Shown: positions 54,796 to 64,000 of the stretch, piece by piece
How positions within the stretch are numbered: position 1 is the first letter of the stretch
How the letters are laid out: each line of letters starts with the position of its first letter
Source: Chondrus crispus
Lineage: Eukaryota; Rhodophyta; Florideophyceae; Gigartinales; Gigartinaceae
Assembly: GCF_000350225.1 (NCBI RefSeq)
Contig: NW_005179137.1
Coordinates: 79,160-143,159, forward strand
Direction: 5' to 3'
Length of the DNA: 64,000 nucleotides
The notes under the pieces: generated by a model
What the model saw: only the letters and a program-made list of their open reading frames with translations
The model's database searches: none
Told to the model about the DNA's origin: nothing
Made by a program: the position numbers and the translations under genes

Positions 54796-56046
54796 TAATG
54801 GTAGGTTCGGAGGGGCAAGGGAAAGAAGGAGGGCAGGTTGATATGTGTGAGTGAAGGAGTTGGTTCCGAGGTTTACTTGGAGCCGTCTTTCGGCGATACT
54901 TATACACTTTGAGTGTTACACTATCCCATTACTTTGGCACCTGGTAAACCGTACTCACCATATGCGCGACCAAGCGCGGTCCTCTTCTGGCCCGTCCACA
55001 CTGTTCTATTTCCACCTTACGAATTGACTATTGACTATCAGTGCACAACAGTTTCTACACATTTCGAGTGACTGTAAACCATGGCCCTATGCATGCAATC
55101 GTTTCACACCTTACTAATCTGCATCCAGACATGACAGAATATATTCTTGCACAATGAACAACTTGGCATCTCTCTATTTCCAACAACGCAAAGTCCTGTC
55201 ATATCTCAGTCCCCATACATGCCCTTGTTTCGTACCTTACTAATTTCGGTACACACTGCCAGACAACTATCACGGATAGCAACAATGTGCATCCAGACTT
55301 TCTACACATCTCACGTGATATCCGATGTGAATCACACGAGTACTGTCATCAACTTGCATCCAACGGCGCACCATAACGAGAGCACAGTACAACGTCGCAT
55401 GCTGACGAGAGTGTAGTACAACGGCGCATGCTGATGCAAGGGTCGCATACAGCGTGACGCGTACACTGAATACTCACGTAAGTACATGTCTCTTGCGAGA
55501 AATACTTGTTGTACTTTTAATTCACATGTACTGTGCTCGGACACGCGCCGGACCGTATGTAGGCGACGTGTACAAGTGTACGTACACCCAGCAACCTGGC
55601 CATGTGTACATGTGTACACCGCACACAAGTGTCCAGCGCCAAGGCCACACGTAATTACCCATTACAACCATGGTGAACAACTTGAAACCCCCAAAATGAT
55701 GTAATTAAAACGTATACCGCTCATTCAAGATATATCACCAGCATGACTGCATATAAGTGGACAATAACAGACCAATAGAATTGCAGCATTCGAACCGACA
55801 CGCAATAGATTTGCAGTATTGCCTGTGTAGCCCTATAACGGTTCCGGCCAAATGCAAATTTTCGGCATTTATGCAAATTTGCACAACCCTCCAAAAGTCC
55901 ACTTTCGTCCCCAGAACCCCAAAATCTGAGACTTTACACGTGTCATGTGGTGATATGGGGTGAGGGTCCGGACCGTCGAGTCATGTACACGTGTCACTCG
56001 ATTTTGCACTTTCCAGATAACAGCATGTGGTCGCACATTTTCAATA
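54796..56046 (-). mobile_element. LTR-B1, minus strand, centre of a head-to-head family B arrangement
   Basis: This complete 1251-bp B1 LTR is the 5' LTR of the leader fragment on its left. On its right it joins the middle of a + strand B leader at CGTTCTTGGTTTTGG, so the + strand copy B#5 lacks its own LTR and primer-binding site. Confidence 0.9.
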
Positions 56047-56266
56047 CGTTCTTGGTTTTGGTTTTCGCTGCTGCTGTCGTTCTTGCTCTCTTGCGTGAAT
56101 TGGTTTTGGTCATCACCCCCGCTGTCTTGGTTGTCTTTGTTCTTGGTTTGGCTTTCGTTCTTGCTGTGGTTCTTGCTGCTGTCTCTGTCGTTGGTCTTCG
56201 TCTTCGTTTCCGCTCCCGCTACCGCCGTCGTCGTCAATCTCGCATTTGGTTTTTCTTCGTTCTCTC
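56047..56266 (+). other. Partial leader of B#5
   Basis: This pyrimidine-rich leader carries the tail of the hydrophobic frame (CELVLVI-like run changed to RELVLVIT, PAVLVVFVLGLAFVLAV). Its first roughly 190 bp are missing. Confidence 0.75.
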
Positions 56267-56938
56267 ATGCAAAGTAACTTTTGAGTTTCTTTCTATTTCC
56301 TACACATCTAAGTGATTGTCTTTGCACGTTTTGGTGGTTCTTAAGAGCAATAATTCCAAAATCTGTTACTGACGATTATCTTCATATTCCTTATTGTGAA
56401 TACCTGTTTTTACGGGGTTGTGTTAGATCTGGAATTAGTACCGGTGCGCTCTGCGCCTGGGAAGCTGGTCACCGGTCGAACGGTTCGGACATCGGAGGTC
56501 GTATCCGTTGAGGTGCTTGAGCCTGAGGATCAACCTTCACCTCGGCTCGCGCTTCCGGGTCCGTCCTCGAGTTGCACACCATATAGGATTCCTCGTATTC
56601 CGCGCTCTGTTCCCGCACCAATAAAGAGAACTACGCATCGACTTTCTGCTCGGAAAGCGGCTGTTCTCGCGGATAAAGAGTTTAAGCGTGAGCGCAAGAG
56701 GAATCGTAAGGTGTGCCCGCGGTATAAGCGGTATTGTAAAGTGTGCGGCGTTAGTGGCAATAGTGCGAAGGCCTTTTACGACCACATTCAGTCTAGGTCT
56801 CATCGCATTCAGGTTGCCAACGCTAAGGAGACTCCGCGTTGTATCCCTTGCAATCGTGTCTTTGAGTCTCACGGGCACCTGAAGTGCCACGAGAACGGTG
56901 CCGCACACTTAAAGGTAGTTTGTGAACAGAATAGCTAG
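56267..56938 (+). CDS. Accessory zinc-finger gene, copy B#5 (donor site mutated)
   Basis: ATGCAAA at 56267-56273 is followed by GTAACT instead of GTAAGT, so splicing may be impaired. The acceptor TTAG ends at 56426, and the second exon runs 56427-56938 with both C2H2 fingers complete. Residue changes against B#1 are A61T and Q95E. This + strand copy confirms the layout seen in the minus-strand copies. Confidence 0.7.
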
Positions 56939-57022
56939 GGATTTCATCCAAATAAATTCACATATCTGTTCGCAAATTTATCCTAGTGCAACTTCATAGT
57001 AATCATATCGAATTTCTTAGAC

Positions 57023-57070
57023 GGGTGGGCTTGCCATTGTGTTGACTATCGGTTAACGGCTTGGGATCCC
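57023..57070 (+). promoter_or_regulatory. 48-bp shared leader block, copy B#5
   Basis: The same block, between the zinc-finger stop and gag-pol, 19 bp before the gag-pol frame at 57090. Confidence 0.7.
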
Positions 57071-57089
57071 CGAACGGATTTTCGAATAC

Positions 57090-60000
57090 TTGAAGTTTAT
57101 TTGCACTAAAATGGAAGATCAAGGAGGAGAAGGATCCATCAGAATCGACAAACTGACGGACTCCAACTTCTACGTGTGGAAGCAGAAAATACAACTTCTG
57201 CTTGCTCTACGTGATGTTGACCAATACATCGTTGAGGGAAGAGTTCCAAGTGAGGAACGCGCGGAAGAGCGTAAGAAGTGGATCAGAGGTGACAGTAAAG
57301 CTAAAGCACTGATTGGTCTCTCCCTATCAGATGAGCATCTTGAGCATGTACGTGATGTTGATACTGCTCATGAGATGTGGGAAGCTATTGTCAACGTGTT
57401 TGAGAGGCACACTTTGCTGAACAAACTAGCTGCACGTCGTGAGTTCTACACTGTGAAGATGCTTTCCGGTGAAAAGGTGCTTGCATACATCAATCGTGTC
57501 AAGCAGCTGGCAGCCATCCTCAAGTCAATGAGCGTAAACATCGATGACAAGGAGATGGCCATGGCAGTGCTCAACGGTCTGCCTGCCCGTTTCGAGGCTC
57601 TCATCGTTGCACTTGATGCTCTCGGTAATGAGGAAAAGATATTCAGTTTGGACTTTGTGAAAAGTCGTCTGCTGCAGGAAGAGCAACGAGCAAACATGAA
57701 GTCTAGCTCCTCACAGACATCGGCTCTGGTTAATCGTGCCCAGAACAATCGGGACATAAACGATTACAAATGCACGAACTGCGGTCATACAGGCCATACG
57801 GCAACCCGCTGCTGGGGAAAGGATTTGAATGGGCGTCGCCCGGCTCCTCCTAGCGGATATAAACCGCGTATGTCTCAGCAGAAACAATCTGCATTTGTCA
57901 CACAGAAACCTGATCCCGATATAGTTGTAAACAGCGTCAACTTCACATGTCTGATGTCGAAAGCTTCGCACACGAACGATATGGAGATGTTGCCTTCGTG
58001 GCTCGTAGATTCAGCTTGTACAGCTCATATTACATATGACCGATCTCTGTTTGCAACGTATGAGCCACTTGAATCCGCCTCTGTTCAGATGGGAACCAAG
58101 GCTAGTGCAAAGGTTGCCGGCCGTGGTGACGTTCACTTGAAGTTAAATGTGAATGGCCGCATCGAACCGTGCAAGTTGACGGATGTATTGCACGTTCCGG
58201 ACTTTGCGTTCTCTCTGCTCTCTGTCAGTCGAATGACTGAACTTGGACTAAAAGTTGGGTTCGAAAATGGAAAATGCATGATCAGACGAGGCCCAATTGT
58301 AGTGGCGACTGCGACATTGGTTGGAGAACTTTACGTTCTCGACATCGTCAGTGACATCGGATCTTCACATGCTGCCACCCTGCAAACGTGGCATGAGCGC
58401 TTTGCACATGTGCATTCTCAAGGTATTGCTTCGATGATTCGTGACAATGTGGTAAGTGGAGTCAAACTACTTGGTAATGAGGCTAACAAAATCAACAATA
58501 CTGACAATGATTGCATCTCTGAAAAATGTTCTGCGTGCGTCTACGGCAAAGCCACTCGATCTGTGATCCCAAAAGAGCGGTCCTCGAGGCGAGCATACTT
58601 CTGTCTAGACTTAGTTCACTCTGATGTTTGTGGCCCCCTAGAGGGGCAGTCCATTGGTGGTGCCAAGTACTTCATTACCTTCATAGATGATCACTCAAAC
58701 TGGTCAGTAGTGTACCCTATGCACCATAAATCAGAAGCATTTGAACGATACAAAATGTTTGCACAACTTGCTCAGACTCACACTGGTCGCAAGATCAAAG
58801 TGCTTCGCACCGATCGAGGTGGTGAGTATCTGTCCACGGAGTTTAAGTCTTTTCTGATTGCAAATGGTACTCAGCATCAAATGACGACCGCGTACACACC
58901 GGAGCAAAATGGCGTCGCCGAACGACTGAACAGAACTTTGGTAAACTTGGTGCGCTCCATGCTAGCGCACAAGAAAGTTACAAAGGGGTTCTGGGCAGAA
59001 GCACTTGCCAATGCAGTGTACGTTCGAAATCGAGTCACGTCACGTGCCATTCCCCCCAAGATGACCCCATACCACTTATGGATGAAATCTGTGCCAAATG
59101 TTGGTCATTTGCGTGTTTTCGGTTCAAAGTGTTGGTATACATTACCAAAACACAACATCCAGAAACTTGACGCCCGTGCAAAGGAGGCAATGTTTCTGGG
59201 GCATGCTGAAAATACGAAAGCTTACAAGTTGTGGGATGGTGATTTGCACAAAGTGATCGTATCCAGAGATGTTACTTTTGACGAGTCCACGGGAGGCAAA
59301 TCTGGTGAACCGATGGATACAAACGAGGAGGTTTCAACTGATGATGACAAAATCAACTTGAACATCGATGAGGAAGTTGCGGAAAATGATGCAGTGGCAT
59401 CAGAAGCATCATCGCCGGATGAACAACAAGACTCTGATGAATCCTCCAACTCCTCCCCAACTGCAGGGGAGGACGAAACTACCGAAACAGTTGAGCAACA
59501 CGTAGTTGAGGAAGAAACGATTGATCCGCCAACTAATCTCCGTCGGTCCACTCGCATTCGCAAAACCCCTGGGGCGTGGTGGGCAGCAGCTTTGGTGACT
59601 GCTGGACTCCTTAGCCACGCCCATGTGATAACGGAAATCCCAAACTCGTACAAGCAAGCTATGGATTCTCCAAAAGCTCGCTTCTGGCAGAAGGGCATCG
59701 ACAAAGAACTTGCTTCACAACACAAAAACAAAACATGGACACTTGTTCCAAGATCTCAAGCATCAAACGTCCTGACGTCCAGGTGGGTTTTCGGAGTGAA
59801 GCAACTTCCTGACGAGTCTGGAAAATTGGTCGAAACTGCAAAGGGACGTCTTGTGGCACGAGGCTTTCAACAAGTACAAGGCATCGATTACACTGAAACT
59901 TTCGCCCCTGTCATCAAGTTCACAACTATCCGTCTGCTGCTGGCACTGGTTGCGCACTTTGACCTTGAGCTGCATCAGATGGACGTGGTGACTGCCTTTC

Positions 60001-60741
60001 TCAACGGTGACCTTCACGAAGAAATCTACATGGAGCAACCTGAAGGATGCATCGACAAAGTCAAACCTGATTCGGTGTGTAAACTTTTGAAAGCAATCTA
60101 TGGTCTTAAGCAAGCCCATCGCCAATGGCATAGTAAGATCGATGAGTTTCTGATCACTGAACTTGGTTTCAACACTACACGCAGCGACCCATGTCTTTAC
60201 ATTCGACGTCAAGGCAATGTCATCATGATTATCGCGTTGTACGTGGACGATCTGCTGCTAGCTGGAAGTGACTTGGAGGCCATATTATGGATGAAAAATG
60301 AACTCAACAAACGATTCGATATGAAAGACCTTGGCGAGGCGAAGACTTGTATTGGTCTAGAGATCGACCGTATACGTTCTAAACACGTCCTGACCGTCAC
60401 ACAGTCGAAGTATGCCCAAGCAGTACTGAAACGGTTCAAAATGTTGGCATGCAATCCTTGCGTTACTCCGATGGAACAGTCTCGACATGTCACAATGCAA
60501 GTGGCCGAAACTGGCACTGATGACAACCCATGCTTTGAACCATATCGTCAGGCCATTGGATGTCTAATGTTCCTAATGGTCGGGACCCGCCCCGATATTG
60601 CGTATGCCATTGGAAAGTTACCTCAACACTGTGCCGACCCTCACGAGTCGCACTGGTCAGGTGTGAAACGTGTTTTGAGATACTTGCGTGGGTCCCAGCT
60701 TCTTGGAATAGTGTTTGGTAAAGATGATCTTGGTACGGAAC
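57090..60741 (+). pseudogene. Family B gag-pol B#5, 3'-truncated
   Basis: About 1217 codons are open from Gag through RT (YVDD present), then the frame ends just before the RNase H motif HGYSDADWGG, where unrelated sequence starts (GGAAC/TGTAGCATAAAC). Small differences from the other copies include EGSIRI, LEGQS for LEVQS in integrase, and KMLAC for KMSAC. No internal stop. Confidence 0.93.
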
Positions 60742-61310
60742 TGTAGCATAAACACCCCAACGTCGAGGGGGTGTATGCACAGTCCTGCTAGACCCTGATC
60801 GGAGAAGGGAAGCAACCCCAGCTAACGGAACCGGGCGAGCCCGGGTAGCGGTGGTAGAGCGGGTACGGTCGGGGACGCGCGCATGCGCGGGCCGATCTAC
60901 GCCTCGACGCCCTGGCGCAGCGCTGGGTGACGTACCAGCGCTGACGGGCGGAGGCGGATCTAGACTCGCTGGCGTGCTCCTGCGTCCCCTGCCCGCTCGG
61001 CTCCTAACTAGATACGGGCTAGTGGGAACCCATTCTAGAATAAGCGGGGCGAGCTTGACCAGAGGCTTGGGTTCTGGACAATCTCGTGCTTGTCCTTCCC
61101 CTCCGCCGCCGGCCTGCCCTAGTATTTAATGTACAAGTTAGTCTATCATACTACAGTACAGTACGGACCGTACTGTAGAGCTACTGTAGTCAGCGCGGGT
61201 CGTCCTGCGCTCCGGTACTGTCGGTCATCGGGGCTGACAGTACACGTGTGGTACACGTATGATACACATGGGGCACACGTGTGTGATCTAATCTAAATCT
61301 AGTTCCACGG
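60742..61310. mobile_element. Possible LTR of a further element (LTR-D)
   Basis: Sequence change is abrupt at GGAAC/TGTAGCATAAAC. The first 40 bp form an imperfect palindrome (GCATAAACACCCC against GGGGGTGTATGC) containing GTCGAGGGGG, which looks like the polypurine tracts above. Further on are GTACTGTAG palindromes and ACACGTGT words (about 61230-61290) typical of LTR-A and LTR-B. No second end, primer-binding site or TSD could be found, so this is tentative. Confidence 0.35.
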
Positions 61311-61333
61311 GATGGGGTTATACTACACGGCCC

Positions 61334-61376
61334 CCTCCTCAAGGGTGAACGTCCACGTTCACCCTATTGGAGGAGG
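61334..61376. repeat. Strong hairpin
   Basis: GGGTGAACGT (61343-61352) and ACGTTCACCC (61355-61364) are perfect 10-bp arms with a 2-base loop. CCTCCTC (61334-61340) and GAGGAGG (61370-61376) extend the pairing outside. It could form a cruciform or an RNA stem. Function unknown. Confidence 0.7.
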
Positions 61377-61955
61377 CAACCGTTGTAGTCCTCATTTCAC
61401 CGTCGGTGCCCGTCGTTGTTCCCTTTCTGTGGACTCGTTCCATCCTACTGTGTGCGTTCTTTCTGGTTCCCCAGCGTGGCGGTCCCTCTTCGTACGACAC
61501 AACCCCCTCGCTGTGTGCGCGGGCCCGTGTCGCCTCGTGTACGTCCTCGTTCACATGTGTTCGTAGAGGGCTGCTTGTGTATTCCAGTCGAACCCCGCTC
61601 GTACCCGGGTCCTACCTACCTGTCCTCCGGTGAGAGTCCGTCTCTCCTCCGCTTAGTCGTCCGCCTCACAGTCCGTCCGTTGCCTCCGACCTCGCCCCGC
61701 TTGTCCATCTGGGGACATGGTCGGTCCATCTGCCCCAGGGAACGCCGCACGCCACCCTGTCGCGGGAGGCATAGCTGCTGCGCGCGAGAATGTCCAACGC
61801 GGTGCGTGGCGCGGGGCCGGGAACGTGCGAACCGCGTCGTTGCGTACGATGCCGAAGCCGACCTCCTTCACGAGCCGCACTTGTGCACAGCCCCTCGCAA
61901 CATGGTTCGGTTGCAGACCGCGCTCAGAGCGTCGCGTTCGTGCGCCGCGCGTTCT
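61377..61955. other. G+C-rich stretch without a supported gene
   Basis: Open frames on both strands (for example 61416-62231 +) are explained by the base composition and resemble no family. The minus strand at about 61800-61955 may hold the further decayed end of the threonine ammonia-lyase remnant (ALSAVCNR in one frame), but the match fades. Confidence 0.4.
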
Positions 61956-62300
61956 TCATGTCCCCCGCCTCGGCTCCCGGATGGAGTGCGTGTTCTCGAG
62001 CACGCCCTTGATGGCGGCGCAGACCTTGTCTGTGCTCACCAGCAGGACCTCGTCGACGAGGTCGCGGCACTGGCGAGACGTTGCAATGCAGACCACAATG
62101 ACGGCGACGCCGTCTGCATACGTTTCCACAGTGTCCAACCTAACGCACCCGCCCTTACACAGGCTTCCGTATGGCTGTGGCGCCCTCCAACTCGACGTCG
62201 ACGATCTTGGCGTGCGGACGTAGGCGCTTGAGGACTGTAGCGGTGCAGGCGATTAGTCCGCCGCCGACAGGTACCAAGACAACGTTGACGTTGTCGCCTT
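61956..62300 (-). pseudogene. Threonine ammonia-lyase (threonine dehydratase) remnant
   Basis: On the minus strand, 62300 to 62155 reads VNVVLVPVGGGLIACTATV, KRLRPHAKIVDVELEGATAI, then a stop. After a frame change, 62138 to 61956 reads DTVETYADGVAV, CRDLVDEVLLVSTDKV, CAAIKGVLENTHSIREP. These match, in order, the PLP-phosphate glycine loop (normally VPVGGGGL) and following segments of biosynthetic threonine ammonia-lyase, the first step of isoleucine synthesis. One glycine is missing, and an in-frame stop and a frameshift are present. It is a host gene fragment in decay, with a hairpin satellite where its 5' part should be. Confidence 0.75.
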
Positions 62301-62419
62301 GGATAGTAGCGTACGAGCCGTGTACTTTGAACCCGTTGACGGCCGTGGTGTCCCCCCGTTTCAGGTGCAGCGTGTCGCGGAGGCGGTCCGAGGGCCGGCG
62401 TGCGCGGTGCAGCTCCCGC

Positions 62420-63330
62420 TTCTCCTCAGTGTCCCTCGCTGTCGGCGGCGACGGCACGAAAATGCACGTTCCTTCTTCTCCACGGCGTCCCTCGCCGTCT
62501 GTGGCGAGGGCGATGCACGCAGCCGTTGCTCTTCCTTGGCGTCCCTCGCCGTCCGTGGCAAGGGCGCCGCACGCAACGGATGCTCTTCTCCTTGGCGCCC
62601 GTCGCAGTTGGCGACGAGGGAGAGGCACACAGCCGTTTCTCTTCCTCGGCGTCCCTCGCCGTCCATGGCGAGGTCGCAGCGCATGACGGATGATCTTCTC
62701 CTTGGCGCCCCTCGCCGTCGGCGGCAACGGCGAGGCACGCAGCCGTTGCTCTTCCTCGGCGTCCCTCGCCGTTCGTGGCGAGGGCACAGCGCGCCGTATT
62801 CGTCTTCCTTGACGCACCTCGCCGTCGGCGGCGAGGTCGCGTCGCGCAGAAGTCGTCTTCTTGTCAGCACCCCTCGCCGTCTGAGACGAGGACGCGGCGC
62901 GCGGAAGTCGTCTTCTTGTCAGTGTCCCTCGCCGTTTGGGGCGAGCGCGCAACGAAGGCTCCGTTCCTTGGCGCCCCTCGCCGTCGGCTGCGAGAGCACA
63001 CCGCCCGGCATTCGTCTTTTCGTCGGCGTCCCTCGTCGTTCGAGACGAGGGCGCGAGCTTCCGTGCTGCTGCTCTTCCTCCGCGCCCGTCGCCGTCCGTG
63101 GCGAGGGCGCGGGCGCGCGCAGTTGCTTTTCGTAGGCGTCCCTCGCCGTTCGAGGCGAGGGCACGGGCACGCGTGACGCATTCTTCCTCTGCGCCCCTCG
63201 CCGTCCGTGGCGAGGCCGCAGTCGCGCGTGCAGTTGCTTTCCGTAGGCGTCCCTCGCCGCCCGAGGCGAGGGCGCTGGCGCGCGGCAGTCGTCTTCCGTG
63301 GTGCCCCTCGCCATCGGCAGCGGAGGGCAG
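62420..63330. repeat. Tandem array of about 16 hairpin units (about 56-60 bp period)
   Basis: Each unit carries CCCTCGCCGTC ... GGCGAGGGC, an inverted repeat with a 4-8 bp loop, then GCGCGC and a CTTCTTCCT-type spacer. Units start for example near 62488, 62543, 62652, 62763, 63029, 63139 and 63250. Both arms often change together (CCTCGTCGTTCGAGACGAGG near 63030). Long frames stay open on both strands through the array, as expected for G+C-rich repeats; the 444-codon minus-strand frame is not taken as a gene. Confidence 0.8.
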
Positions 63331-63625
63331 AGGGGGTCCGCGAGTACTCATCCGGAGAGTACGGAGGCCCCGCGCCGCCGTCCTGTCAGTGTCCGTCCGA
63401 CCTGTACAGCCCACAGCGTCTACGACGCTTGCCGTGTACAGTACCCATGCGCGCGTGCGCGCGCAGGTACGGCCGTGAGCCCTTTCCAAAAATCACCCCG
63501 AAAATTGGCAAAAAATGTTTCCCGCGAAAATCAATTTTTGGCAAAAAATCACAGCACAGTCCGTGATGTGTGTGCGGCCATGCGCGGACCAAAAGTCTTT
63601 TCGCGTGCGCGGCGGGTTCCCGTAT
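63331..63625. other. Spacer with an A+T-rich island
   Basis: 63484-63552 is strikingly A-rich within G+C-rich DNA and repeats TTGGCAAAAAAT twice (near 63505 and 63537). GTACAGTACCC and a GCGCGTGCGCGC stretch lie just before it. No gene seen. Confidence 0.5.
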
Positions 63626-63629
63626 TTCC

Positions 63630-63715
63630 TCTTCACGCCCCTCACCGTCGGCAGCGAGGGCGCAGACGCGCGGAAATCGTCCTCTCCTTCGGGCCCCTCG
63701 CCGTCGGGACGGTTC
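63630..63715. repeat. Two further units of the hairpin array
   Basis: CCCCTCACCGTCGGCAGCGAGGGC and CCCCTCGCCGTCGGGAC match the units of 62420-63330, so the array once extended or was duplicated across the spacer. Confidence 0.7.
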
Positions 63716-64000
63716 TTTTGCCTCTTTTGTTTCCTCCAGTCGTTACTGCGGAAATCGTGCCTCACTGACCTGTGCTATGCGAGTGGGAAGCTGGCTTTTC
63801 TCGAGGATCGCCTACGAGAATTTCGTACCCGTTACTCCATCCCTCTTCGGATGGGTCTTGCGCTTCGCGACGTTTAGCCCTTCTTCTCCGATCCTCTGCG
63901 CTGCCGACGGAGCGCGGGTTCGGTTGCGCGACGAAGCCGGTGTTCCGACCGATCGAACGGCGGGTCGTACCGCCTTCTGTCGTGTGCCCGTGCACAACGT
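63716..64000. other. No recognised feature
   Basis: The end of the window is G+C-rich. Short open frames exist on both strands, for example a + strand segment with LAFLEDRLREFRTRY ending at 63877, but none is recognisable. Confidence 0.4.

Noticed and set aside
60830..60862. tRNA D-arm-like TAGCGGTGGTAGAGC
   Set aside because: No matching T-arm or acceptor stem at the right distance; likely chance in G+C-rich DNA.
61416..62231. 271-codon + strand open frame
   Set aside because: Lies opposite the enzyme remnant, has a composition-driven Pro/Arg/Ser-rich peptide and no recognisable domain.
62420..63330. CRISPR array
   Set aside because: Repeats are degenerate hairpin units with equally repetitive spacers, in eukaryotic DNA, without cas genes.
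62155..63489. 444-codon minus-strand open frame through the hairpin array
   Set aside because: Other frames on both strands are also long and open; the peptide is a low-complexity repeat of RGTP/ARDAKEE-like units. Only its last 50 codons match a family, and those are the enzyme remnant.

Overview
The window is eukaryotic and is built almost entirely of Ty1/copia (Pseudoviridae-type) LTR retrotransposons inserted into one another. No bacterial signals are visible. The standard code applies, the retrotransposon part is roughly 45-50 % G+C, and the last 3 kb are clearly more G+C-rich. The host cannot be fixed from the sequence. A unicellular alga (perhaps a red alga) or another protist is a low-confidence guess.

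Two autonomous copia families are present. Family A has a gag-pol of 1379 codons, LTR subtypes A1 (about 0.94-1.1 kb) and A2 (about 0.70-0.74 kb), and a long structured leader. Family B also has a 1379-codon gag-pol, with LTR subtypes B1 (1251 bp) and B2 (1264 bp), and an extra gene between the 5' LTR and gag. That gene encodes a protein with two C2H2 zinc fingers and is probably made from a spliced mRNA. A third, 107-bp LTR (LTR-C) is found only on elements whose other LTR is type B1. All these elements share the primer-binding site GGTTATGGGCCCAG, which matches the anticodon arm of initiator tRNA-Met (half-tRNA priming).

Layout: 1-41595 is a family A element (A#1, + strand) broken by three insertions with target-site duplications (TSDs): a solo LTR-B2 (2741-4004), a 32.6-kb block of minus-strand family B elements (4852-37471) and a small hybrid element (39087-40612). 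Inside the 32.6-kb block four family B internal regions lie in tandem. Two have intact gag-pol (7384-11523 and 32025-36164). A third is broken by a 602-bp MITE and the remaining one by an LTR, a family A element and a 100-N assembly gap. 41596-48347 is a minus-strand family A element (A2 LTRs) sitting in the 3' LTR of A#1. 48348-54258 is a third family A element (+) with a single nonsense codon. 54259-60741 is a head-to-head family B arrangement ending in a + strand copy cut off after about 1217 codons. 60742-64000 is G+C-rich DNA: a possible further LTR, a strong hairpin, a decayed threonine ammonia-lyase gene (minus strand) and a satellite-like array of hairpin units.

How the parts work together: each family makes Gag, protease, integrase, reverse transcriptase and RNase H from one frame. 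Expression is driven from an LTR core promoter (GTATAAGTA, about 100 bp before the LTR end) with iterated upstream motifs. The most interesting points are the conserved zinc-finger accessory gene, the two integrated elements with non-matching LTRs (best explained by plus-strand transfer between different elements through the shared primer-binding site), and a 48-bp leader block conserved between otherwise different leaders.
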